From assembly GCA_013044075.1 (NCBI GenBank), contig JABEVG010000004.1, positions 1-64,000 on the forward strand: a stretch of DNA of 64,000 nt. The letters run 5' to 3'. Made by a program: the position numbers and the translations under genes. Positions 29,705 to 37,223 of the stretch are shown piece by piece. The notes beneath the pieces were generated by a model that was not told the origin of the DNA, ran no database searches, and was given only the letters and a program-made list of their open reading frames with translations. Origin of the DNA: Gallionella sp. (GTDB lineage Bacteria > Pseudomonadota > Gammaproteobacteria > Burkholderiales > Gallionellaceae). Within the stretch, counting starts at the first letter, position 1. Each line of letters opens with the position of its first letter.

Positions 29705-32233
29705 CTACGACAGGTAAGAAGCTGCTGCGCCCTGATACAAATAGCACTGGAAGCCGGAAAACAGATTGCGTATCTCCGCGATGTCGCCGCCGAGATCGGC
29801 GACCGCATCGGGTATGGAATCGTGGTAGCGCAGCCGCAGCAGCTTGGTGAGTTTTTCCTGCTCCAGTTCTTCCACGCCTTCCTGCACGTAATGCGCCAGC
29901 ACGAAATCAAGGAACTGTTCCTGCTTGTCACTGAAGTGTTCGTGTATTTCTTTGTGAGCCACGTTCGCCCGTTCTTCGCGGCTGACCGGCTGCATCGCGA
30001 AGGCCACATGCGCCAGCACATCGAACAGGTCGCTGTTCTCGGCGTCGATAATCTTCTGCATCTCGGTCAACTGCCCCTTGCCAAAACCTTTCTCCGCCAG
30101 ACCTGACAGCAATTTCTTGCGCGTGTCCGGCTGACTCCAGAGCGCGCGCAACTCGTCCTCGTCCCTGAAGAACTCCGGCAACTGTCCGAATAGCAGCGTC
30201 AGAAATTCCGCCGCCGAGATAGGCTTGCCGTCCGGCCCCCAGAAGGTCGTCACCGAAATATGCCGGATGGTACGTTCTTTTCCGTCGCGCAGTTTCACGC
30301 GCACCTTTTTCTTCGCCTCATACTCGGGGCGCGGCTGCTTTGCTTCGAGCGGCGTCCTCGGCTCAATGGGCGCAAACACTTTATCGCCACCGTCATCCAC
30401 TTCCGCCTCGCCATCCCATTCAGGGTCATTGAACAGCTTATGCGCTTTCACAAAATCGTAAATCGTGAAGTAGTCCTTGCCGTCGTACAGCCGCGTGCCT
30501 CGTCCGATGATCTGCTTGAACTCGATCATCGAATTGATAGTACGCATCAGCACGATGTTGCGCACATTGCGCGCATCCACGCCGGTGGAAAGTTTTTGCG
30601 AGGTGGTGAGGATGGTCGGGATGCTCTTCTCATTATCTTGAAACTCGCGCAGATATTGCTCGCCGCGTTCGCCGTCGTTCGCTGTCACCCGCACGCAATA
30701 GTTAGGATCGCTGCTGTCTGTTTTGGCTTGATTGATCAAATCGCGCACCAACGCCGCATGCGCCTGATTGGCGCAGAACACCAGCGTCTTCTCGCGCTGA
30801 TTAATCGACTCCATGCACAACTTCACGCGATAACGTTCGCGCGCTTCGATCTCAATCGTTCGATTGAAATCCTTCTCCTCGTACAACTTGCCCGCCTCGA
30901 TCTCGCCCTCGATCAAATTATCGTCCGAGGTGTAGCGATACTCGTCCAGCGTGGTCGCGTATTGCTTCACGCGGAACGGCGTGAGGAAACCGTCGTTGAT
31001 ACCCTCCTTCAGCGAATACACATACACCGGCTCGCCGAAGTAGGCATAGGTGTCGGCATTGTCTTTGCGCTTGGGCGTAGCGGTCAGGCCAAGCTGTACC
31101 GCAGGTGCGAAATATTCGAGGATGCCGCGCCAAGTGCCTTCATCGTTCGCCCCGCCGCGATGACACTCGTCGATGATGATGAAATCGAAGAAGTCGGGCG
31201 GGTACTCGCCAAAATAGAAAACCCGCTCCTCCGTTCGTGGTGAGCTTGTCGAACCATGAGTGGAGGAACTCTGCCCGTCGGCCTGTGCGCCGTCCGTTCC
31301 TTCGACAAGCTCAGGACGAACGGAATCTGATGACTCAGACCGAACCGGCCCGCTCATAAACGTCTGGAAAATCGTAAAGAACACGTTGCCGTTCTTTGGC
31401 ACGCGCCCCTTCTTGCGAATATCCTCTGGCGCAATGCGCACCAACGCATCTTCTGGGAATGCAGAGAACGAGTTGTATGCCTGATCGGCCAGAATGTTGC
31501 GGTCGGCAAGAAAGAGAATGCGCGGCCTGCGATTCACCACAAGCCGTTCGGGCTGAGCTTGTCGAAGCCTTGCATTATCTTGCCCTTCGACAGGCTCAGG
31601 GCGAACGGAAGGAGAGTTGCGGTATGTTTGATTCCATCTCGCATGAAACAACTTCCACGCCAACTGAAACGCGATGAACGTCTTGCCCGTACCTGTGGCC
31701 AGCGTCAGCAGAATGCGCTGCTGATTTTCTGAAACGGCTTCCAGCACATTATTGATCGCGCTGTCCTGGTAGTAACGCGAACCCCACATTCCGCCTTTGT
31801 CCTCGAACGGCACGGCAGCAAAACGCTCGCGCCAATCGTTCGCCTCGGCAAAGGTTTGATTCCACAATTCTTGCGGCGAAGGATAGGCATTGATCTCGCC
31901 TTCCACTCCGCTCTGCATATCCACACCATAGATACGCTGCCCATTGGTGGCATAGGTGAAACGCGATCCGATCTTGCCTGCGTATTGCTTCGCCTGCGCC
32001 AATCCCTCGGTGTAAGGCAAGTCGCAACGCTTCGCCTCCACCACGGCCAGCTTGTGGTTGCGATACACCAGTACATAGTCGGCAATCTCCGGTTTGCTGC
32101 GCTGCCCCGCCCCCTGCAAACGCCCCTCAGTGATGCGATATTCGCGCATCACTTTGCTGCCCTCCACCACGCCCCAGCCTGCGGCACGCAGGGCGGGGTC
32201 GATGTGTTCGGCGCGGGTTTCGGCTTCGTTCAT
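29705..32233 (-). CDS. hsdR: Type I restriction enzyme R subunit
   Basis: HSDR_N-like ADYVLVYRNHKLAVVEAKR; LATGTGKTFIA; IIIDECHRGG; LSTGVDARNVRNIVLMRTINSMIEFKQIIGRGTRL. Confidence 0.93.
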   Translation of the reverse strand: MNEAETRAEHIDPALRAAGWGVVEGSKVMREYRITEGRLQGAGQRSKPEIADYVLVYRNHKLAVVEAKRCDLPYTEGLAQAKQYAGKIGSRFTYATNGQRIYGVDMQSGVEGEINAYPSPQELWNQTFAEANDWRERFAAVPFEDKGGMWGSRYYQDSAINNVLEAVSENQQRILLTLATGTGKTFIAFQLAWKLFHARWNQTYRNSPSVRPEPVEGQDNARLRQAQPERLVVNRRPRILFLADRNILADQAYNSFSAFPEDALVRIAPEDIRKKGRVPKNGNVFFTIFQTFMSGPVRSESSDSVRPELVEGTDGAQADGQSSSTHGSTSSPRTEERVFYFGEYPPDFFDFIIIDECHRGGANDEGTWRGILEYFAPAVQLGLTATPKRKDNADTYAYFGEPVYVYSLKEGINDGFLTPFRVKQYATTLDEYRYTSDDNLIEGEIEAGKLYEEKDFNRTIEIEARERYRVKLCMESINQREKTLVFCANQAHAALVRDLINQAKTDSSDPNYCVRVTANDGERGEQYLREFQDNEKSIPTILTTSQKLSTGVDARNVRNIVLMRTINSMIEFKQIIGRGTRLYDGKDYFTIYDFVKAHKLFNDPEWDGEAEVDDGGDKVFAPIEPRTPLEAKQPRPEYEAKKKVRVKLRDGKERTIRHISVTTFWGPDGKPISAAEFLTLLFGQLPEFFRDEDELRALWSQPDTRKKLLSGLAEKGFGKGQLTEMQKIIDAENSDLFDVLAHVAFAMQPVSREERANVAHKEIHEHFSDKQEQFLDFVLAHYVQEGVEELEQEKLTKLLRLRYHDSIPDAVADLGGDIAEIRNLFSGFQCYLYQGAAASYLS
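31229..31324. repeat. REP-like pair inside hsdR (copy 1)
   Basis: Encodes SVRPELVEG and HGSTSSPRTE in frame. Confidence 0.88.
31542..31609. repeat. REP-like pair inside hsdR (copy 2)
   Basis: Encodes SVRPEPVEG and RLRQAQPERL in frame. Confidence 0.88.
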
Positions 32234-32278
32234 AGACTGGCAATATACCTCATGGTCACAAGCCTTAGCATTCCTGCA

Positions 32279-33622
32279 TTATCCCAATCTAGCAATCGCT
32301 GCTCTCGCAGCAACGAGATGATTTTCAAGTGCGGTAATACACACGCCAAAACGAGGACTGAGGCCGTTTGAAGCACGCACTCGAACGAGGAATTCACCCG
32401 CCATCACTTCTGCGCGTCTCCAAATGTCGTTGGGCACATCGGCCTGAAGGGTGGGCGCGGCGATGCTCTCCGGCAGGCCGCCGCCGCTACGTGGCGCAAA
32501 AGCCATCGTCGTCATGTCATACGCCGGCGCAATTGCGTAGGGTCGTCCATGCTCGGCAATGAACGACACATTGCCGTTGTGCATGTCGGTATTGCCGATC
32601 AGCGTACCAAACGCCCACAACACCGCAGCACCCTCTGCCGCCTGCGGCTCTATCTGCCCCGCATCGGCAAGACGGCGGGCAATCAGCGGCCAGCCACCTG
32701 TGCCCGCCCCCACAAACTCTGCATCCAGCGCGCTGAGCGAATGCAATGCACGCCGTCCCAGACTGCCCACACGATCAAATCGCTCTACTTCGAGAAAGCA
32801 CTGTCCGCCGTGGTCGAACACATAGGTTTGTGCGGCGGGGATGCCCGCAGCACGCAAGGTTTCCAGTGCCAGATGCTCGACCAACAGCAAATCGCGCCAC
32901 CGTTCACTCACCGGGCTATCCTCCGCCTCGCTGAACTTAACCAGCAAATGACGCGGCCCGGTTGGCGTTGCGGCATACACCGCAAACTTCGGCTGCTCAC
33001 CACCGGCAGAAGACCCCGCCACCTCGCCACTCGCCGCATCCAGTGCGAGTTGTCGATACACCTCGGCTTTTTGCACCTCTGCGACGGGTTCGGGAAGGGG
33101 AGTGGAAAGAAAGTGATCGCGTGCCAGATCGCCCAGCAGCAAATTACCCACCACATCATGACCATGCGCCAACAATGCGCGCAACACATGGTCATCACGC
33201 CAATCGCTAAGTCGTGTGGGCAGCCCCAGAGCCGCAGCATGGCGCGCGGCATAAGCCCGTCCCAGAAAACCCTGCGGGCGCATATCAAACAACCACCATG
33301 GCAGCCCCTCGCTGTGCAGGGTTACGCCATCTGCCTGACGCATCACAAACCCCTGCGGACGCACCGCAATCAGTGTGCCCAAGCCGCGTATCTGCCCCCC
33401 GGCATTCACCCGATACACAGGAATATCCGCCACACCACGCGCCGTATCCCGCAGGGTGTATTGAATAGATCGCGCCGCCCCCAAACGCACCACCTCATCG
33501 CCAAGGCGACTGAGCACCCGCGACAGGGTGGGCTGGCTAATCCCCATTTTTCCAATCAGTTGCTGTGCTGATTGGGGGCCCGATGCCAGCAATATACGGA
33601 GCGCATCAAGATGCAATGACAT
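32279..33622 (-). CDS. yjjJ: HipA-family kinase/toxin YjjJ-like with N-terminal winged HTH
   Basis: wHTH IGKMGISQPTLSRVLSRL; SSAGGEQPKF; LIGNTDMHNGN; IAPAYDMTTMAFAPRSGG. Confidence 0.88.
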   Translation of the reverse strand: MSLHLDALRILLASGPQSAQQLIGKMGISQPTLSRVLSRLGDEVVRLGAARSIQYTLRDTARGVADIPVYRVNAGGQIRGLGTLIAVRPQGFVMRQADGVTLHSEGLPWWLFDMRPQGFLGRAYAARHAAALGLPTRLSDWRDDHVLRALLAHGHDVVGNLLLGDLARDHFLSTPLPEPVAEVQKAEVYRQLALDAASGEVAGSSAGGEQPKFAVYAATPTGPRHLLVKFSEAEDSPVSERWRDLLLVEHLALETLRAAGIPAAQTYVFDHGGQCFLEVERFDRVGSLGRRALHSLSALDAEFVGAGTGGWPLIARRLADAGQIEPQAAEGAAVLWAFGTLIGNTDMHNGNVSFIAEHGRPYAIAPAYDMTTMAFAPRSGGGLPESIAAPTLQADVPNDIWRRAEVMAGEFLVRVRASNGLSPRFGVCITALENHLVAARAAIARLG

Positions 33623-33636
33623 GGCCGTGAATTGAA

Positions 33637-33658
33637 AAATGAATAGTTAAATGAATAG
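33637..33658. promoter_or_regulatory. Tandem direct repeat AAATGAATAG-TT-AAATGAATAG in yjjJ promoter region
   Basis: Two 10-bp copies at 12-bp period, adjacent to CATAAT (-10-like, minus strand). Confidence 0.5.
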
Positions 33659-33698
33659 ATATTATGAGTGCGCTTGGCGACAAGCGCAAGCGGTGGGG

Positions 33699-33770
33699 CT
33701 ACAGCAAGCCCCAGCCTGCGGCATACAGGGCGGGGTCGATGTGTTCGGCGCGGATTTTGGCTTCATTCAT
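33699..33770 (-). pseudogene. hsdR 5' remnant (MNEAKIRAEHIDPALYAAGWGLL*)
   Basis: ~63 bp nearly identical to the start of hsdR (MNEAETRAEHIDPALRAAGWGVV); stops after 23 codons. Confidence 0.8.
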
Positions 33771-34830
33771 CGTTCAGGCTGATCTGCGTCAAAAGGTTAA
33801 ACAACGGTCGGTTGATATAAAAATTCGTGCGCCCGATTTTCTTCTTTTCCACAAAGCAGCTTACCACCAGCGCATCCAGATGCTTGGCCGCCGTGATCCG
33901 TGAAACGCTTAAGTCCTTTTCCACGAACTCGATCTTGGTATAGGGATAACGGAACAAATTGTTCAGCAACTCCTGGCTGTAGATTCTGGGTAGTCCCCCG
34001 CGCAGCCTATGCTTGGTGGTCTGCATCAGCTCACGCAGATTCTTGATCAGCCTGATCTCGCTCTTGGCGGTGATCGCCACACCTTTCACGATATAGACGC
34101 ACCAGTCCGTCCAGTTATGCGTTTCGCGCGTCGATTGCAGCAAGCGGTAATACTGATCCTTGGTCGCCGTGATGTACCGGCTTAAATACAACACAGGCAA
34201 ATCCATCAAGCCATCGCGTTGCAGCATCAACAAATTCAAGATGCGCCCGGTGCGGCCATTGCCATCGTAAAACGGGTGGATGCTCTCGAACTGATGGTGC
34301 GCGATTGCCATCTTCAGCAAGGGGTCGAGCTCGTCATCCGCGTGAATGAAGTCCACCAGTTGCGTCATCAGCTTTTCGATCAGCACGGCATCTTGCGGCG
34401 GCTCATACACAACCGCACCCGTCGTCTGATGCTTCAGCACTGTCCCCGGCACTTTCCTGAACCCGGCATTGTTCTGCTCGACCTCTTCCTGCATCCGCAA
34501 AATCGTACTCATGCGGATCAGGCCGGAATTCACCACATCGGTAAATCCAACTTTCAAGGCGGCGATGTAGTTTTGCACCTCCTTGGCGGCAGGCGTAGCC
34601 GAGCCGCTTCGGTCGTAGGCGTACAGCTCGTCATGCGTGGTGATGATGTTCTCGATCTCGGAACTGTCTTTCGCCTCCTGAATGGCCAGCGTGTCCAGCA
34701 AAATGGCGCGGTTGGGCAACGACTCGCACAAACCCTTCAGCTCCGCCAAATGGCGGTGCGCCTCGGCCAGGCTCTGCCATACCGCCTTGACCTCAAGGCT
34801 GGCGGGGCTGGGAATATCCAGTTCAGTCAT
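33763..34830 (-). CDS. Fic domain protein (AMPylase-type) with C-terminal winged HTH
   Basis: Fic motif HPFYDGNGRTGR; N-terminal inhibitory-type motif SSEIEN. Confidence 0.93.
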   Translation of the reverse strand: MTELDIPSPASLEVKAVWQSLAEAHRHLAELKGLCESLPNRAILLDTLAIQEAKDSSEIENIITTHDELYAYDRSGSATPAAKEVQNYIAALKVGFTDVVNSGLIRMSTILRMQEEVEQNNAGFRKVPGTVLKHQTTGAVVYEPPQDAVLIEKLMTQLVDFIHADDELDPLLKMAIAHHQFESIHPFYDGNGRTGRILNLLMLQRDGLMDLPVLYLSRYITATKDQYYRLLQSTRETHNWTDWCVYIVKGVAITAKSEIRLIKNLRELMQTTKHRLRGGLPRIYSQELLNNLFRYPYTKIEFVEKDLSVSRITAAKHLDALVVSCFVEKKKIGRTNFYINRPLFNLLTQISLNDE

Positions 34831-34846
34831 GTTTCCCCCTGCAGGA

Positions 34847-34879
34847 ACGTGATAAAAAATCGCAAATAGCTTATCACGT
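34847..34879. promoter_or_regulatory. Operator-like inverted repeat ACGTGATAA-N15-TTATCACGT upstream of fic
   Basis: Perfect 9-bp arms; further half-site TTATCACAT at 34912-34920. Confidence 0.5.
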
Positions 34880-34976
34880 CATCCATGATATGTATAAAAT
34901 TTCTCGTTTTATTATCACATCACAGGGAATATGTTCAAAAAAGGCCGATTGTTAGACATGTCGACCCAACAGACCA

Positions 34977-35822
34977 TCACTTCTGCTTATCCAGCTTCTT
35001 CTTCGCGCTCTCAATCTGCTTCACGCTTTGCTTTGGCACAGGCAAATTCTCCGGCATAGTGCCGCCCAACTCTTGGATGGTCTGGCGCACTTTCTGCCCC
35101 ACTTCGAAATGCGCCTGATTGGCGCGCTGCTTGCCGCTGATATTGTCCCGCTTCAACTTTTCTTCCGCTTGTGTGGCGCGGAACAGATTGGCCGCCAGCT
35201 CGGTGCTGCCCATGTGATCGAGTATCTTCTCGCTCTTCTTCAGCCCCTTGCGGGCGTGAATGTCCTTCGCCCCCATGCCGCCATACAGCCCCTTGTAACC
35301 GTGATCCTGAAAGATCGCATAGTCAAGCGGCGTATCTACTCCGGCATCCTTGGCCGCAGCAGCGAGTTGTTTATTGTGCTCGGCCAGTTCGTTGCGGATC
35401 GCCAGACGTTTCTCGTCTTCCGACAGGCGTGCGAACTTCTCGTCGTCGTTCAGCTCCTGCCGCCGTGCCTGCATTGCAAAATAGGTTTGCCCATTCGCAA
35501 TCACTGGCTTGGAAGGATCGCCGTTCTGCACGATCAGGTAGCAGGCATAGCGCGACAGACGCACATCGGCGACTTCGCGCTGCGCGCCGGAACCGATATC
35601 AACCATTTTGCTGATATCAGCAAAATGGTCGGCAACCGCGCGACCAGACTTTTCACAAGCCTGCCGAGCCTTGTCGATCACCTGCATGAAGTTGCGCCAC
35701 TGCTGGTAATCCAGCAAGGGCGCGAGATCGCGAGCAAACCAAAATTCGTTGCCGTCCTCATCAACTTGGCGCGCCCCCTCAAAAGTGGCGTGATATTGAT
35801 TGGCGATGCGTTTTGCGTTCAT
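34977..35822 (-). CDS. dinD: DNA-damage-inducible protein D family
   Basis: FEGARQVDEDGNEFWFARDLAPLLDYQQWRNF; LSRYACYLIVQNGDPSKPVIANGQTYFA; LDHMGSTELAANLFRATQAEEKL. Confidence 0.92.
   Translation of the reverse strand: MNAKRIANQYHATFEGARQVDEDGNEFWFARDLAPLLDYQQWRNFMQVIDKARQACEKSGRAVADHFADISKMVDIGSGAQREVADVRLSRYACYLIVQNGDPSKPVIANGQTYFAMQARRQELNDDEKFARLSEDEKRLAIRNELAEHNKQLAAAAKDAGVDTPLDYAIFQDHGYKGLYGGMGAKDIHARKGLKKSEKILDHMGSTELAANLFRATQAEEKLKRDNISGKQRANQAHFEVGQKVRQTIQELGGTMPENLPVPKQSVKQIESAKKKLDKQK
35602..35629. repeat. Perfect palindrome ACCATTTTGCTGATATCAGCAAAATGGT inside dinD
   Basis: 28-bp perfect self-complementary sequence encoding DHFADISKMV. Confidence 0.9.
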
Positions 35823-35873
35823 AACGGCTCTCCGGCTAGATAAGCATCGCAGAATTGTACGGGGAACAGTTCA

Positions 35874-37223
35874 TTAAAGCATCCCGCTGAACGCCTGATG
35901 CAGCAGCGACTTCTTCAGCTCGTCGAGGGTGGCGAGCTTGCGCTGGTAGAGGGATTCGAGGCGTTGGGTTTCTTCGCTGACCTCCTCAATCTGACGAACT
36001 ATTTTGGCTTGCTGCTTGAACGGCGGAACTGGAATGACCAAATGCGAAAGCGTGCCCTGATTCAAGCTCTTTATGTTTGCGCCGTTACCGCCTTCGATCA
36101 TCTGTCTGCGCACGACACTGGACTTCAAGAAGTGGCAAAGGTAGATCGGCGAAACGTCTGCAGCATGAATGCGTGCTCTGATCGTAAAGCCGGAATACGT
36201 TACGCGCTCGCTTACTTCGCCGATGAGGAGGCAGCGACCGATTAACTCAGGGTTGCCGTTCGACCGCACAAACACCAGATCACCTTTCTGCAACGTGTCC
36301 GAATCAGGTAGTGCACCATCGGGGATAACTGAATCCAGATCGTCCAGTGGCGCCCAGAAACTATTCTGAAAATCTTTCACGCCGAGTATCTTGATTGATT
36401 TGCCCTTGCTCGATTTTGTGAAGTTGATCCCGTTTCTGAATGCCGCAAATTCGCCGAGTTGCTTCTCCACCCACCCCTCGCCGCGCTGAGTGAAGACGGA
36501 TTGCAGGTGGCTTTCGAACAGGGCGCGGGCGTTTTGCAGGTTCTGTTCGGCGTTGGCTTTGGCGGTGGCGATGCCGTCAAACGCTTCGTCGAGAATGCCG
36601 ACGATGCGCTGCTGTTCGGAGATAGAAGTCGGGTAACTAACCGTGAAGCGCTCAGCTAAAACAGAGCGGGCAAGTTCAGTTTGGCCTCCACATCCTTCAC
36701 CTGCCTCTTTGATTTGCTCTTCAATCATGACGAGCATGTAACCGAAGAAATCTAGGTGAAATAAATCTGATATTGGACGAACGATAGTTACATGCGAGTC
36801 AACCGTGGTTAGTTCGTCTGGCACTTCGCGCACTTGAGCGACTCGACCTAGTGTTCCAGTTCCTGTGGAATTTACTAGCACATCACCAAGCCGAACAAAG
36901 CGCTCAGCACTAACGGCCTTGGCTTTTCCATCGTGCCGCCGAGAGGGTTCATAGCTAACAGCGTGATCGCGAACGCATTTCTGATTTAGTACGCAAACAC
37001 CGCCATCTTCGAGATACTTTGGCGAAATGCCGCGATTGAGAAATGAGCATACCTCGCCCAGCTTCTTCGTTTGCCACCCAGCCCCCAAAGCACCGTCATT
37101 CCCGCGCAGGCGGGAATCCAGTGGGTTTATACAAAAGGCATTTTTTAATTGCTGGATTCCCGCCTGCGCGGGAATGACGGAAAGGGCGGGAATGACGAGC
37201 GGAGAGATTTGCGTTGTTCTCAT
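35874..37223 (-). CDS. hsdS: Type I restriction enzyme S subunit
   Basis: Two TRD architecture (GWQTKKLGEVCSFLNRG.. and WVEKQLGEFAAFRNG..), PPFKQQAKIVRQIEEV; ATGA overlap with hsdM. Confidence 0.93.
   Translation of the reverse strand: MRTTQISPLVIPALSVIPAQAGIQQLKNAFCINPLDSRLRGNDGALGAGWQTKKLGEVCSFLNRGISPKYLEDGGVCVLNQKCVRDHAVSYEPSRRHDGKAKAVSAERFVRLGDVLVNSTGTGTLGRVAQVREVPDELTTVDSHVTIVRPISDLFHLDFFGYMLVMIEEQIKEAGEGCGGQTELARSVLAERFTVSYPTSISEQQRIVGILDEAFDGIATAKANAEQNLQNARALFESHLQSVFTQRGEGWVEKQLGEFAAFRNGINFTKSSKGKSIKILGVKDFQNSFWAPLDDLDSVIPDGALPDSDTLQKGDLVFVRSNGNPELIGRCLLIGEVSERVTYSGFTIRARIHAADVSPIYLCHFLKSSVVRRQMIEGGNGANIKSLNQGTLSHLVIPVPPFKQQAKIVRQIEEVSEETQRLESLYQRKLATLDELKKSLLHQAFSGML
37094..37179. 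repeat. Inverted pair CGTCATTCCCGCGCAGGCGGGAATCCAG / CTGGATTCCCGCCTGCGCGGGAATGACG in hsdS 5' end
   Basis: ~28-bp inverted repeat arms encoding VIPAQAGIQ and DSRLRGNDG. Confidence 0.9.

Noticed and set aside
33664-33903. 79-aa ORF MSALGDKRKRWGYSKPQPAAYRAG...
   Set aside because: Lies antisense to the hsdR remnant and fic 3' end; better explained by those
37094-37179. CRISPR-like repeat-spacer
   Set aside because: Only two copies, in inverted orientation, inside hsdS; REP-type pair rather than an array
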